Shown: positions 24,690 to 38,745 of the stretch, in pieces
Numbering within the stretch: the first letter of the stretch is position 1
Layout of the letters: each line of letters starts with the position of its first letter
Assembly (NCBI GenBank): GCA_025024175.1
Contig: QCXZ01000041.1
Location: forward strand, 3,095,786-3,159,785
Direction: 5' to 3'
Length of the DNA: 64,000 nucleotides
DNA from: Rhyzopertha dominica
Lineage: Eukaryota; Arthropoda; Insecta; Coleoptera; Bostrichidae
Made by a program: the position numbers and the translations under genes
The notes under the pieces: generated by a model
Told to the model about the DNA's origin: nothing
Databases searched by the model: none
Seen by the model: the letters and a program-made list of their open reading frames with translations, nothing else

Positions 24690-25840
24690 ACAGTGGTATC
24701 TTTACCCGCAGGGTGTAAAGGTATGCAGTGTCTCTGACTCGTTTACCGTCTTTTGTACTATTTTCTTCCACTTAGTCCTGTCCTTTGCTATCCTTCTAGC
24801 TTCGTCCCAGGTGAGGTTTCTCTTTCTCAAGGCCTCGGCCTCTGTCATGTTCCATGTCTTCTGCGGTCTTCCTCTTCTTTTCTTTCCTTGTACTTTTGCC
24901 TCCCATACTAGTCTTTCCTCGTTCATTCTCACCAAGTGCCCGAAGCACTTTAATTTATTCTCTTCCATAGTTTGTTTGATCGACTCTATTTCCAGTTCTT
25001 CTCTAATTCTGTCGTTTCTTATTCTGTCCATTCTAGTCACCCCTTTAACACGTCTCAAGTATTTCATCTCTGTTGCCCGCAGTCTACTTAAAAGTCTATT
25101 ACTTAACATCCAACTTTCACTACCATATGTTAATATTGGTCTATAAATGGTCTTGTATACCGTCATTTTTGTCATCTCACTTATTTCCTTTTTACTTATT
25201 AACGCCCTGTTTAGTGAGTGGTACACCTTTATTGTACTAGTGATTCCTTCATTTATTTCTTCATCCATACTTCCATTGCTTTGTATTGTAACTCCTAGGT
25301 ACTTAAAACTTTTAACCTGTTCTATTTGTTTCCCATTCATTGTTATGCCTATCTTTTTGTCCTCCTTTCCTATGACCATTGTTTTAGTCTTGCTCGTATT
25401 TATTAACATTTCACATTTTGTTAGTTCATTCTCCCACAACTTTACATTTTGTTGCAACTTTTCTTCATTTTCTGCACAGATCAGCAGGTCATCTGCAAAT
25501 GCGCATTCTGCTAGCTTTATCACCTTTAATTTTCTATACACTAATTTGACTTCGTTAGCCTTGTTGTGTAGTTCCCACAATATATCATCCATTACCATGA
25601 TAAACAGTGTTGGGCGTAACACCCCCCCCTTGCCTTAATCCATCCACTACTTCAAAATCCTGTGATTCCATGTTATTTGTTTTGACATAATTTTTTGTGT
25701 CACTGTATAAACTCTGTATGCTTTTTCTGAGCTTGTTATTTATACCTCTTCTCTTCATACTTTCCCAGACCACTTTTCTAGGGATGTTATCGAATGCTTT
25801 CTTTAAGTCCATTTTGTATGTATTGCATATATATATATAA
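24690..25840 (-). mobile_element. 5'-truncated non-LTR retrotransposon nested in the hAT element
   Basis: The minus strand begins abruptly within motif A of the reverse transcriptase (MDLKKAFDNIPRKVVWES, 25585-25836), continues through LRQGGGVTP, and after a frameshift at a C-run near 25622 resumes in 24702-25622. The second frame carries FADDLLICAE (catalytic motif C), the post-polymerase segment ILTYGSESWML, then EMKYLRRVKGVTR and the basic tail GKKRRGRPQKTW. These are typical of insect endonuclease-reverse transcriptase proteins (RTE/Jockey grade; clade not assigned). Truncation at the 5' end is usual for target-primed reverse transcription. Confidence 0.85.
24702..25622 (-). pseudogene. 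C-terminal reverse transcriptase frame of the nested non-LTR element
   Basis: A 306-codon minus-strand frame encodes the palm/thumb part of the polymerase (FADD box near residue 44) and the C-terminal region with SESWML and RRGRPQKTW. The first 12 residues (LFIMVMDDIL) are the normal continuation of a QGCxLSPTLF motif that now sits in another frame upstream, so the listed start is artificial. The frame is otherwise intact over 900 bases, suggesting a fairly recent insertion compared with LINE-A and LINE-B. Confidence 0.8.
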
Positions 25841-26041
25841 TTGATTTGAGGACGAGAGATTTCATGGTTCTCCATTCTGAATTTGATTGTTCTGAAAATA
25901 TTTTGATTGACGCAAGCGATGATGAAAATACAAGTAACTAGTTCTCCAGTAAAGAAAATCTAAACTAATAAATTCTGAACACTTACGCAGAGATTTTGAT
26001 CGATATTGCAACACTATGAATTTAAATATGATGATGTCATA

Positions 26042-26393
26042 ACACGGTGGAACTCAACTTTTGAAATTCTTGAGTGGAGCCTAAAAATGAATTGGTCCCT
26101 GGTAGAGCGAGTGTGCCAGTATCTATCTTAAGGGTTTCAAAAACATTTCTATTACCTTAGAGGGTGAAACCTATTGCACACTTTCGATTATAATTATTGC
26201 TATAAATATGCTTGTGGACAAATTACAGATTTGGGCACATGATCTTGACGAGAAGCCCGAAAGAGATGAAATCGATGAAGAGTTTATAAATAATATTCTG
26301 CCGACAAGAGACAAAATTATAAAACTCTATAAAAAGACAAATTGGATGTATTGTGTTGTGTTAATTTTAGACTCGCGACATTTTCGAATGTAG
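26042..26393 (+). pseudogene. hAT transposase remnant
   Basis: 26042-26080 encodes TRWNSTFEILEW, the conserved D-(V/I)-x-TRWNST block of hAT transposases. After frame changes, 26208-26393 (61 codons) reads LVDKLQIWAHDLDEKPERDE and later NWMYCVVLILDSRH, matching the family's (Y)xxAxxLDPRxK strand with P changed to S. The BED finger, the catalytic N-terminal part and the hAT C-terminal dimerisation domain were not found. Nonfunctional. Confidence 0.7.
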
Positions 26394-26557
26394 TTTATAT
26401 TATTGTTTCGCCGTTATACTGTTTATGTTTGATTTTTCAAGTTACTTGACATATTAACTGGAGTTTGACGTGACAAATTACTTGACTTGATCTTGACTTG
26501 ATTTCAAGTCGATTCGGGTCAAGCAGCTTGAAAATCAAGTCAAGCCGTAAATGCCTA

Positions 26558-27581
26558 AGATTGCGGTTCTTTGGTTTTGACGCAGCTGCCGTTAAATGAT
26601 TTCGGAGTGAGCTCCAAATCAGATTGCTACTTCTTTTTTACTCCGATTAAAAAAAAACAAGGAGTGTTGTTCCACGGGGCAATATCCCGGGACCTATAAT
26701 ATATCGTGTTGCACACTTAGGATCAAAAACTCAACTTTTTCATGTTGACGTTTAATTTTACATGCCTGTAGTACATGAGGGCTCAATGACGTCATAGCAG
26801 CAGTAAATAATGACCCGGCTACTTTACAAGCCAAAAATTCTGACGCTGCCACCAAAAATGCCCACCATTAAAAAACCGTGCGAAAAGAGGTCCGCGTGTA
26901 ATGACCGCACAGGGCAGGTTGCATCTGCATAGCGAATTCTTCCGCCATAACGTTGGTCGTGAATTCCTCGATTGTGCTAAAAAAAGCCGTGTCAGCCGTT
27001 TCGTTTTATGCCATGACCATAAAATTTGCCGCTAATAGCGAAGAAAATAAAGTACAGCAGTAGGACACGTCGTCCTCTTGGCCATGCCACGTTGGCATTT
27101 AAGATGCCGCACCACGAAATTGTTCTCTTACCTTTATAAGGTCAAGAGAATAAATCGCCGACGGGCTGAACTCCGAACTGGGCACGGTGCCGGGCTCGGA
27201 GAGGATAATTCCACGGTGACATTAGTTGGTAAAAAGCGCGTCGTAATAAAGGAGAGAAAGTGGCAAAACGGAAACGACGCGTACGCTTGTTTAAAGTTTG
27301 TCCCGTATCTATTGATCAAGGAGGAAATCTTAAATGTCAGATCTCGTGCCCGAGCGGGCCTGGCTGGATCAGCGACGGTTGTCAGGAGAAGAAAATGTTT
27401 TATTATTCTCTGTAACCGCGTCGTAAACACTAGTCTACGGCGGGGAGGCATCCAGGTATCATAATCAGCAATAAAACATTTCTAAACGCATACAGATAAC
27501 GGAGTTGGAAAAGTGAGACGATGACGTGTGTTGAAATCGCAAATATATGGTGAAAATTGTACAGAGAAGTTTTGCAATATA
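26558..27581. other. Noncoding, with GC-richer island at about 26830-27470
   Basis: Between the hAT and Tigger elements lies unique-looking sequence. The island holds mutually overlapping frames on both strands (27078-27464 plus, 27134-27451 minus), basic in composition and without recognisable domains. TTTTATG and CCATAAAA strings near 27003-27022 are of the same type as in the 19.7-kb island. Candidate regulatory DNA. Confidence 0.3.
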
Positions 27582-29616
<2,035 letters not shown>

Positions 29617-30895
29617 TATATACCTAGAACGTATTTATCTTCGCTTCCAGTTCGTTAAAAACAAGCTTTATCTTGAGGATTTTATGAACCAAATTAATGG
29701 TGATGATTAACGGTAAAAATCTTTCAAAATGCTAAAAAACTGCTCAGCTGCAGTTGTAAATACGTTTGAGTTCAAAATTTCAAAAGACGCGATTAAATTG
29801 ATAAACTGGAAGTCAGACAAAAAAGGAAAAGTGGAAATGGCGAGGCAAACTGAGATTTATGTCGTGTGTAGTTTTTATATTAATTTAATATATTTAATGT
29901 ATTAAATATTATTAAATTTATTACTCCATAATGCAGCATTAAGCGCTGGGGCGCTCGCCAACTTTACACCAAATATCCTCCAACAATAACTATAGCTACA
30001 GATTCATAAGCTAAATTTTGCGTTACATTCTTATTCAGAGATACAAGTAAGCAAAAAATATATCGATATGTCTTTGTTTACAACATAGAGAACAGCAATT
30101 CGAGTAATACTTGTAGTAAATAGGTACTTCTATTATTTATTTAAAATTAACAACTATCAATTTATAATCTTACAGTTTCATTGAATAATAATCCCTAATT
30201 TTGGATTGACAGACGTATTATTCACCATTTTCTATATTTGAATTCCATAGCCACCTATAATTTATTACACTCTATTTATTAAAATGAGTGTCTAAAGTGT
30301 GTTTTTAAGAAGCGCAAAAACACCGTGAGAATTATTTCAGCCCAGCTATGTACTTAACGTCAGTGTTTACGATCAAGTGACAAAAAAACGCAGGTTTCTA
30401 AACGGTGTACTAGGCCAAGCGGCGTTTACCATCCTATAAAACCTCCGTATACAGTTGCTGGAATAATTCATCCCGAACAATCAAATGTGCTATCAATTAC
30501 GGCGGTCTAAGCTACACGCAAATTGCGCAACATTCGATATTATCGTGAATATTTCTCCCACCTTCGGTAATAAAAGTCCACCGGTGATTTATTTCTTAAT
30601 AATAAAACACCGTTAGCCGGCGCGCATGCACCCTGCACATGCATCTGGTCATCGGGATATAAACACGAAATTTTTATTTTCTTGCACTGGGGACATAAAA
30701 ACTTTATGGTCCGCTCGCTTTTTTGGACGCGGACTGAATTTCTTCAGGGCCTAACTGTTGGGAATGTTATCTTGACGTTAATTCGCAGAAAACGTAAAAG
30801 TAGCTGATATAGTGAGGTAGGTACCAAGCGTTTTGGAAGAAGCTTTCCAATAAATTTGACAATCTACGTATGATGCTTCACTTATTTTCGATCTA
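29617..30895. other. Intronic DNA, no gene recognised
   Basis: AT-rich sequence with a modest GC-richer patch at about 30420-30740 that includes CATAAAAACTTTATGG, an inverted pair of CATAAA/TTTATG cores. No coding signal. Confidence 0.4.
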
Positions 30896-33191
30896 CAGGT
30901 TGATTTTTTGAAAACTTCATACCTTAAATAACTTTAAATAGAGGAAAACTTTAAAATTTTGCAAAAACAGGTAAACTTTTGTTTGCAGGGGGACAACTTT
31001 TGAGATAAGTTTTTAATGGGTAGCGCTTACCCTCTTAGCGGGGTAGATACCCCTTCAAAAATTTTAAATGAAACTACCCATCTTACGATACATCATTTAA
31101 AAGCTTATTACACAAGGAGTCTTGCCATGTAATTAGTTTTACTATTTTTTACCCATTGACGGGGTAGTGGGTCAAAAAGTGCATTGTAGCAAGTGGCTTA
31201 TAAAATGGAATATTTTGGACTTTTTTTAACAAAATTTATTGTCTTGCAGTTACAATAAAAATTGTCCTTACTTAAGCCTAAAAAAACTTGTTAAAAAATA
31301 ATTGTTACACCTAAGCAAAATGCCAAAAATACTTAAAATTTTCTTTCGACATTACTTGATATTGCAACTCGACAGTTTATACTGAATTGGCTAAATAATT
31401 ATCTACTTTGTGTTTCCAATTTTTTGTTTCGACTTTTTGGCTACTTCTTCGGCACGACCATCTTTTTGTTCACATTCCTTTTTATAAATCGCGTGAAATT
31501 TTAAAGTGAGAGTCCAAGTGATAATGGTTTATTCAACTGCCGAAAGGGTAGAAATAATTTTTATTTACGGTGCTGAGCATAGCTGTGCTCGTGCGTCAGC
31601 AAGGGTGTTTAACGAACGGCACCCCGATAAAAATGTTGACGCTAGGTACATTCTCGATCTCGTGCAGAAATTTCAAGACACTGGATCTGTAGTAAACAAA
31701 ATAAGGGCAGGGAATAGAGTCGTTGATGAAATGGCCCGACTTGAAGTACTTGGTCATTTTGCAATGGATCCAACTAGCTCTTTGCGTAACATTTCTACAG
31801 CCACTGGACTTTCTTATTCATCTGTAAGGAAAGTCACAAAACTGCACAAATTCCATCCCAATAAGATGAAAACTCTCCAGGAACTCGGCGAAGATGACTT
31901 CGATAGAAGACTGCAATTTTGTGAAATTATGACAGAAAAGATTATAGTAAATCCAAATCTAATAAAAATATCTGCTTCAGTGATGAATGCACATTTTTTT
32001 TGAACGACTCTGTAAATAAACATAACGTGAGGTACTGGAGTGACGAAAATCCTTATATATTTCGAGAAGGTCTTACACAAGTTCCTCAGAAGCTGAACGT
32101 CTGGGCTGGAATACTTGGCAACGCAATTGTAGGTCCAATTTTCATTGACGGGACGCTAAATGGGGGAATGTATTTAGAATTACTTGATAACGTTATTGAT
32201 CTTTTAATCACAGAGGAATTAGAAAACCAACGTGACCCTGAAGGAAATCCAATGTTGGATGAATACGAATTGTTTTACCAACATGATGGAGCCCCACCGC
32301 ATTACGCCATTAATGTGCGAAATTGGTTAAATCATAGATTTCCTCTTCACTGGATTGGTAGGCGTGGAACAATTGAATGACCGCCACGATCACCCGATTT
32401 GACTGCTTTAGATTTCTTTCTATGGGGTCATTTAAAATCTGTGGTTTACAAAACACAACCTATTAGCCTGGACGATCTGCGAGAAAGAATTATTAACGAA
32501 TGCAGGAGGATTCCACCTGAAACTTTCCGAAAAGTGCAGCAGGAGTTCGAGAACCGTCTGTATTATTGTATGGAAAGAGGTGGTGCACATTTTGAGAATC
32601 TATTGTAAGGTTTGAATTTCTATGGTTTTGTTCACACTGTTTTTGGAGTTACAAATAAATAATTTTTCTTTTTCGTGGACATGGACTTTCTAAAAAATTA
32701 CATGATAAATACTTTAATGTTAATAATAATGTTAAAAGAAAATTTTCAGTATTCTGGGAGTTTTTTTAAGTGTCATATTTTTTACAAGTTGTTTGTTTAA
32801 ATTTTGGGTTCTCGTAAGGACAAATTTTATTTCCGCTCTAAAATAAAATACATTTTGTTGAAAAGAGTCCAAAATATTCAATTTAATAAGCAACCTGTTT
32901 CGTAGGCACTATTAATCTATTACCCCGTCAATAAGTTAAACGTGGTAAAACTAATTACATGGTCAGACTCTTTGTGAAATAAGCTTTCAAATGATGTATC
33001 ACAAGATGGATAGTTCCATTTAAAATTTTTAAAGGGGTGTCTACCCTGCTCAGAGAGTAAGCGCTATCCATTAAAAACTTATCTCAAAAGTTGTCCCCGT
33101 GCAAACAAAAGTTTACCTGTTTTTGCATATTTTTTAATTTTTGCTATATTTAAAGTTATTTAAGGTGTGAAGTTTTCAAAAAATCACCCTG
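30896..33191 (+). mobile_element. Tc1/mariner-type transposon, copy 1, with about 420-bp inverted repeats
   Basis: The left end begins CAGGTTGATTTTTTGAAAAC and the right end is the inverse beginning CAGGGTGATTTTTTGAAAAC. TA duplications flank both ends (30894-30895 and 33192-33193). The inverted repeats are unusually long, about 30896-31312 and 32771-33191, imperfect but clearly related across their length. One transposase gene lies between them. A second copy is at 46461-48941; the two are nearly identical over long stretches. Copy 1 is 2296 bp. Confidence 0.92.
31524..32608 (+). pseudogene. Tc1/mariner-type transposase, copy 1, one frameshift and one stop
   Basis: ATG at 31524 begins MVYSTAERVEIIFIYG, an N-terminal helix-turn-helix region with a second HTH near NISTATGLSYSSVRKV. 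The DDE domain follows: SDE (about 31980), YQHDGAPPHYA (about 32277) and SPDLTALDFFLWGHLK (about 32393). By my count there are 36 residues between the second and third aspartates. A missing A in an A-run near 31966 shifts the frame, and a TGA at 32378-32380 replaces the Trp of the EW(P/L)PR box. Otherwise it runs in frame to the stop at 32606-32608, about 360 codons, full length for the family. Recently dead. Confidence 0.88.
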
Positions 33192-36100
33192 TATATCAGG
33201 TAATTTGATGGATGGCCGTCTTTGAACGTACAGAAGCAATGACCAAATTTGAAGTACCTACCAAATAATTTATAAGTAAATATGTAAATGTCCAGTGGTA
33301 ATATTATCAGTTCATGATCAAAACCTTCCACCATATCTGTCAATTAATTCCATCCACTAAAAATACTCAATTAGAGACCTTGGCCGTTTTATGGCACATT
33401 AATTTGGTCACTCTCCTCAAACTTATCTAATCTTCCTTGAGATCTTGTCCACTCATAGTGATTCCCCAGCCGATTGCTGATAATGATTAATCCACGTACA
33501 TTCAATTAATTACGACTGCCACTTATGCCGATGTAGATTCCGTAAACAAACAATCGCCATCGTCTTTTTCTTCTGCCGGGGGGTAGTTGACGGATTGGAT
33601 GCAGCGAAAATCTCACACGGTGACATTGTTAGGGGTTTCCAATAGGGAAAGAGCTGTCAAAGGGCTGCGTAATTATTAGTGTAAACGTTATTCCACCATC
33701 TTGTGCAGCGATAGGTCAGTTAGTACATCTAAATATGGAAATAACGACCGCCAATCATAAATCAGCGATATGCAGTTATGCTAAACTATTAAACCGCACC
33801 ACATACAACCTGTGTAGTTTTTCCCAATGTTATTCACGTTTGTATATCTGGGATGGCGTATCCTTATTCGTAAGGCATAAAAATTATAATTAATAGGTAC
33901 ACTTAATCTGAAAAAAACGTAAGAACAATGGACATATGTTTCATTCTTGGGCTGTTAGTCAATGACAGAGTAGATCGTCAAGCTACTGTACGCACGTGGT
34001 ATTTATCATCATTAGCACAAATATTTATCGTCGTTTTTGATACGAAGTTATCATTAGATATTTGCTTACCTATAGTTAATAGCAAAACTCTTACAAATAA
34101 GTAACATAAATACTGAATCCGCATATTTACTGGAAAAAAGATACCCAGCCAGAAATAAAAACATGTTTTTGAAGAGTTACCAAATAGAAAGGCAAAACAT
34201 GAAAATTCAAATAAAGGACAGAACAATACTTTGAACTGATCACTATTGTCGAACTTTCTCCATTAGTATTGGATGTTCATTTAAAACAAAATGTGAATAA
34301 CGAGCAGCCGTTAAACAACTTTCTACTATCGGGCGCTATATGCTTCGGCACTTTACAACCCCTTATGAAATTTTGTGAGTTTCGGAATAGGAGGGATTTG
34401 ACACTTCTATTGAAGGTAGATATCTTGAATTCATCGTCAACCGCCATTCGTCTACAAATCGTCGTACGGTAGAGTTATGAAAATGCATAGTCCGCATTTT
34501 ATTTGACAACGAAAAACAATTTATTTATTTTTAACCTCACTTGAATCTTGAGTAGGTACTCTGTAATATTGATTTTATTAGATATTTTTACCTAAAAATA
34601 CAAGTAATGTTTGCTGAAAAAGCTATAGTATTTAAAGAAATAGAAATTCTTAAAGCAGAAAAAAATATCGTACATTAAATAAGAAATAAAGAAATAAAAA
34701 TAATAATGGAGTGAAAGGGCAGGAATTTCTAAAAGAAGACTCCTCTAAAATTGTAAGATTTTATAAAGCTTAATTTTAACAGAAACGTAAAGATACGAAA
34801 AGAATGTACTTTCAATACTCGTAGTTATGGTTATTCGGACTGTATTATTTAGATGTTATTTTGGTATAAAACTGATCATTCTTTGTAAAAAGACAAACTA
34901 CTAACTTTATTAAAAAAAAGAAAATTTACTGTATTATATAGCGCAGTTCTACGATTTCTATGAAAAATACTTGTTTTGAACAAGAATTAGAAGATTGATC
35001 GATTTAAATGTACAAAAGGACGAAAATGTCCAGTTACCTAGAAAATTAGTGTGCGTAACAGGATGCTCCTTCAGATTTGTCAGTATAGTATCACTACGTT
35101 ATAACTTTATTGCAGTTTTTAAATATCTTTTTAATATTTTTCTGGCTAGTAATAAACGAGAAGACAGCAGATTTAACGATTAAAAAACACGGAAAAGTTT
35201 GACTTTGTTTTTCTACAAATGTCAAATGTTGTTGTGCATACTTACATCTTAAATCAAAAATATTACAATCTACAAAAAATAATCCTAGGAAACGTTAGAG
35301 TAATTTGAAATTCCAGTTTAACTTCTATCTTCTATCGCAAGGCTTCAAAATAAAGTAAAAGTTAGTGTTTTAACAGGGAAATGGAATGGAAATTTTGTCG
35401 TACGAAGCAGCAAGAGACCGAAGAATTTTTTTTGTCAACTTAGTAGTGGTGAAAGGTAAGGCACAGAAGACTCTTTGAGCTGGGGGTGATAAACCAGCAT
35501 TGAAAAAAATGAATAGAAAAGATTTGAAGGTATATGAACAATGTTTGCAATAAGTTTTCTTCCACCAGAGAATATTTCAAAGATCAATTCGCAAAAAAAA
35601 TACAAAGAATTTCCAAATCAAATGTTACCATTTAAAGATATTTTCAGGGCGCTTTTAACGAGCAGATTACTGAATAATTACTACAGTTTAAAGCGCGAAC
35701 TAATGCTAATTTAAGAAGTGCTTAGTTAGTACAATATATGAAGAATTCCTTTGAAATTTCTTCTGTTATTAATATCCAATAGGTTAATGCGAAAGACTTA
35801 ATATAGAAAGCGTAAAGCCCTAAAAGCGATATCTTTACTTCTTATTTTCATATTTTATAGTATTATGCCATTAAGTTTATAAAGTTAATGATTATGCATA
35901 ACACTATATTTTATTATTAGGTTTTGATAGACACACTTTTATAATTTATCTGCATTCGTAACACGGACAAATAATTTTGATAAACCGCGAGGGCCTAGGC
36001 TCTTTCGAAAACGACCTGATTTCGCCAGTGCCGATCTAGAGATCTTTTTTACAGAAGGTAGCCGTTGGTATTGAATCGCGATGTACCCCTTGCGAGATGT

Positions 36101-37380
36101 TCGTCAATAATTGTATTTCAAAAATCAATTTTGAAAATGAGTTTTCCAGTTCATTATGGATTTTCGAAACCTGAAAATAAGAAATCCGGCTGTTACTGAA
36201 GTTGAGATGAATGAATTTGTCTATAAAGTCTGTGATTAGTCAACAATCAGCGACAAAATCCTTAATTCTGCTGACACTCCAAAAAAAGTGTACATCAACA
36301 ATATCAAGTAGTGTAAAGTAAAAAGTTTAAATACGTCCCTCATCATAATATGCAGCCAAAACAGTCAATTCTAAGGGAATAAAGTCCATTTTCCTCGTGG
36401 TTATACACACTCCCGACGCAATCTCTAGTACTCCGATAATTATGCTGAGGTCACACCTGGTTATTCCCCGTAAAAATTATCTCGAGATCGTCCGTCGAGA
36501 TTACCCTATTTAGCACACCTTATCTGTCCACTTTGTTCACATAATCATCTATATGGCCGGCAAACAACACTGTTTTTTTGCGCAACGGGCAGCCCCATTA
36601 ATTAGTTATACATATTTTAACGTATTCGGTTTCAGTCAACATGTAACCGAACACCGCGGCAAATGCAGGTCCCAAGCTCACTTGATGTAGCGCCGTTCGT
36701 GACCAAGAGCGTCTTCCAACTCTTATTGTGCTCAATCGATAATTCATTTGCATCATCCCCCAGAAAAAAGCTCGCGAAGTCCGTTCATTAGCGGACGTTA
36801 ATTCCTCGCTTGATATGTGAGTGTGCTCCTTTCGGGGAACCACAGGTCACCATTCCGTATTCAGCCCTGGCGTGTTTGTTTACATGGCAAATGTTTGCCT
36901 ACGGTGTGTACCCTGGCGGAGGAATGGCGGCTATCTATGAGAAAGTGTCTTAGGTTTGATCTAGTTGTAGGAATGTTTCATATCCTCCCGGAGTCTGTTT
37001 GCGATGGAGCTGCTTCAACAGGAAGTCCTAATATTTGCTGATGATGGCCTGGCCAAACGGTTTTGCCAATTGGATAGTTGAATTGGGCACATTTTGATCT
37101 GCTGGGATTGTCCTAGTTCTTAATTTGTAATGTGGAAGTTAGTAGACGTTGATCCGCCGGAATAAGTCTCTTCCTTCATCATCATCCCGTGTTTTTGCAT
37201 TTTTACAACATATAAAAACAGTAAATCGGACAAAAAATCATGAATGATACGAGACATTATAACTAGATGCTTATTACAACTGGATAGCAATTTTTTGTGA
37301 CAAATACGTTTTATAAAATCGCGCTTCGTTGCTTTTTTCGTGTGAAGTTATTTAATGTTAATATATAAAGTTGTGTAAAT
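33192..37380. other. Intronic DNA, no gene recognised
   Basis: AT-rich noncoding sequence, with GC-richer islands at about 33340-33770 and 36410-36960. Frames at 33978-34226 (minus), 34269-34472, 36598-36843 (minus) and 36817-37041 are short and resemble nothing known. Confidence 0.5.
36410..36960. other. GC-richer noncoding island
   Basis: About 0.55 kb with raised G+C and CG dinucleotides. It has overlapping short frames on both strands (81 codons minus, 74 codons plus) and no recognisable domain. Candidate regulatory DNA by composition. Confidence 0.3.
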
Positions 37381-38745
37381 GTGCCAAAAAGCTGCTTGAA
37401 CCATCCTGACTGTTTTTGTTATCTTTGTGGGGCAGTTACTTCCCCGTGCGTCGTCAAGATAAATCTTGGGTACGCAATATATGTTGTAAAAAGTTGTTCA
37501 CTCTTTACTGGATGGTTAGAAGAAATTCTACATATGAACTTCGCTGCTCCAATGATATGGGAGGAACCGAAGGACCATATTTTTGATTGCTACTTTTGCA
37601 CGACTCGTATAAAAGGCACCACAAACAAATTGAAGCATACTATAGAATATCCAGATTTGCGTTCTGCTACCAGACTAGTTCCACATAATGAAAATTTGCC
37701 TGTGTCAACACCTCCAGGAAATATGGAGACAGAAAGAATTTAAATGGCAATGCCATCTGTCAGCATTACACTGACATGATGACAAAGTCAGCTAGCTGCC
37801 ATTATGGGATCTACCAGTTCTATGCCGTGCTGTGTGCACTAGACCTGAACTGCACTGATGAACTATAATGAAAGCGAAATAGATCTATCTGCAGTTGGTT
37901 ACGGTGCAGACAGCACAGCATAGACATGCATTTTAATGGAGACAGAAGATTTCCTATTTTGTGTCGCCAATCAAGATGACTTTCCTAACGATCCACCCTA
38001 CGAAACAACTAATTCTCAAGGCGAACCACATTTACTTACTCAATGAGACCTAAATGATTTGGTACGTGATTTAAATTTATCAAAACAATAATCCGAATTT
38101 TCAGGATTCCGATTGTAGAGTTGGAATTTGCTGCACCAAAACACAAACGTATTTTTGCAATCGGCACGTAGAGTTTGTAAGCTATTTCTCTCAAGAACAG
38201 GACTTTGTTTTCTGTAACGATATACATTCGGTAATGCATACACTGGACCTAGAGTACTGTTGCAGATTGCAGATTGGCGTTTGTTCATTGATTCATCAAA
38301 ACTTAGCTTAAAAGCACATGAAAGAGTCCTGCGACAATATGAAGCTGCTTTTAGAAAATCTTCATTTTGACAAACATTAATGGAAAATATGTGCAGACTT
38401 ACTGGGTTATACAAAATATTGGTGTTTTCTCTGCGAATAGGATAGCAGAGATAATGAAAATTGTTATATTAAGAAAAAATAGCTCAAGAGCAGTTCCCTT
38501 ATTCCAGGACAAACAAAATCTGAAGATGTTATTTTGCCACCATTGCATTGGTCATATAAAAAACTTTGTAAAATCACTTGACACAAATAGCAAAGGATTT
38601 GTATATATAAAAGAAAATCTTCCTAAGATCAGTAAAGCAAAAATAAAAGAAGGAATATTTGTAGACCCTCAAATAAGAGAGTTAATAAAAGACTGCCTGT
38701 GTTCAGAACCGATTATTGTTACGATTACTATGTCGTTTAAATAAA
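37381..38745 (+). pseudogene. Decayed copy of an unnamed multicopy arthropod protein family
   Basis: An open 120-codon segment (37381-37743) starts at GTG where homologues have ATG. It carries CLNHPDCFCYLCG, then WEEPKDHIFDCYFC and LRSATRLVPHNENLP, so it has two cysteine pairs that could bind zinc. After frame breaks the same protein continues: LNDLVRDLNLSK (about 38050), CDNMKLLLENLHFDKH (about 38325), GYTKYWCFLCE (about 38402) and PPLH (about 38537). The last frame (to 38744) reads KAKIKEGIFVDPQIRELIKD. I recognise this order of blocks from many hypothetical proteins in insects and spiders, present in large copy number, but I know no established function. The copy number suggests a mobile or transposon-derived gene. 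At least five disruptions. Confidence 0.7.

Larger units (their letters stand above)
24286..26557 (+). mobile_element. hAT-family DNA transposon, degraded and twice invaded
   Basis: The element begins TAGGGATTCATC and ends in the imperfect inverse ...AAATGCCTA. It is flanked by AGATTGCT (24278-24285) and AGATTGCG (26558-26565), an 8-bp target duplication matching at 7 of 8 bases; 8 bp is the hAT hallmark. Both subterminal regions are packed with CTTGACTTGA/CAAGTCAAG repeats (24325-24420 and 26445-26548), the usual form of hAT transposase binding sites. Transposase remnants on the plus strand include TRWNSTFEILEW at 26042-26080 and a 61-codon frame at 26208-26393. The C-terminal dimerisation region is missing. 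A MITE (24441-24591) and a non-LTR element (about 24690-25840, minus) lie inside it. Confidence 0.8.

Noticed and set aside
24517..25638. Two long plus-strand frames (209 and 163 codons), hydrophobic and membrane-like
   Set aside because: They are the antisense of the minus-strand LINE reverse transcriptase, whose motifs are unmistakable.
31814..32080. 88-codon minus-strand frame, and its counterpart at 47205-47426
   Set aside because: Both are antisense shadows of the mariner-type transposase; their similarity only reflects the two element copies.
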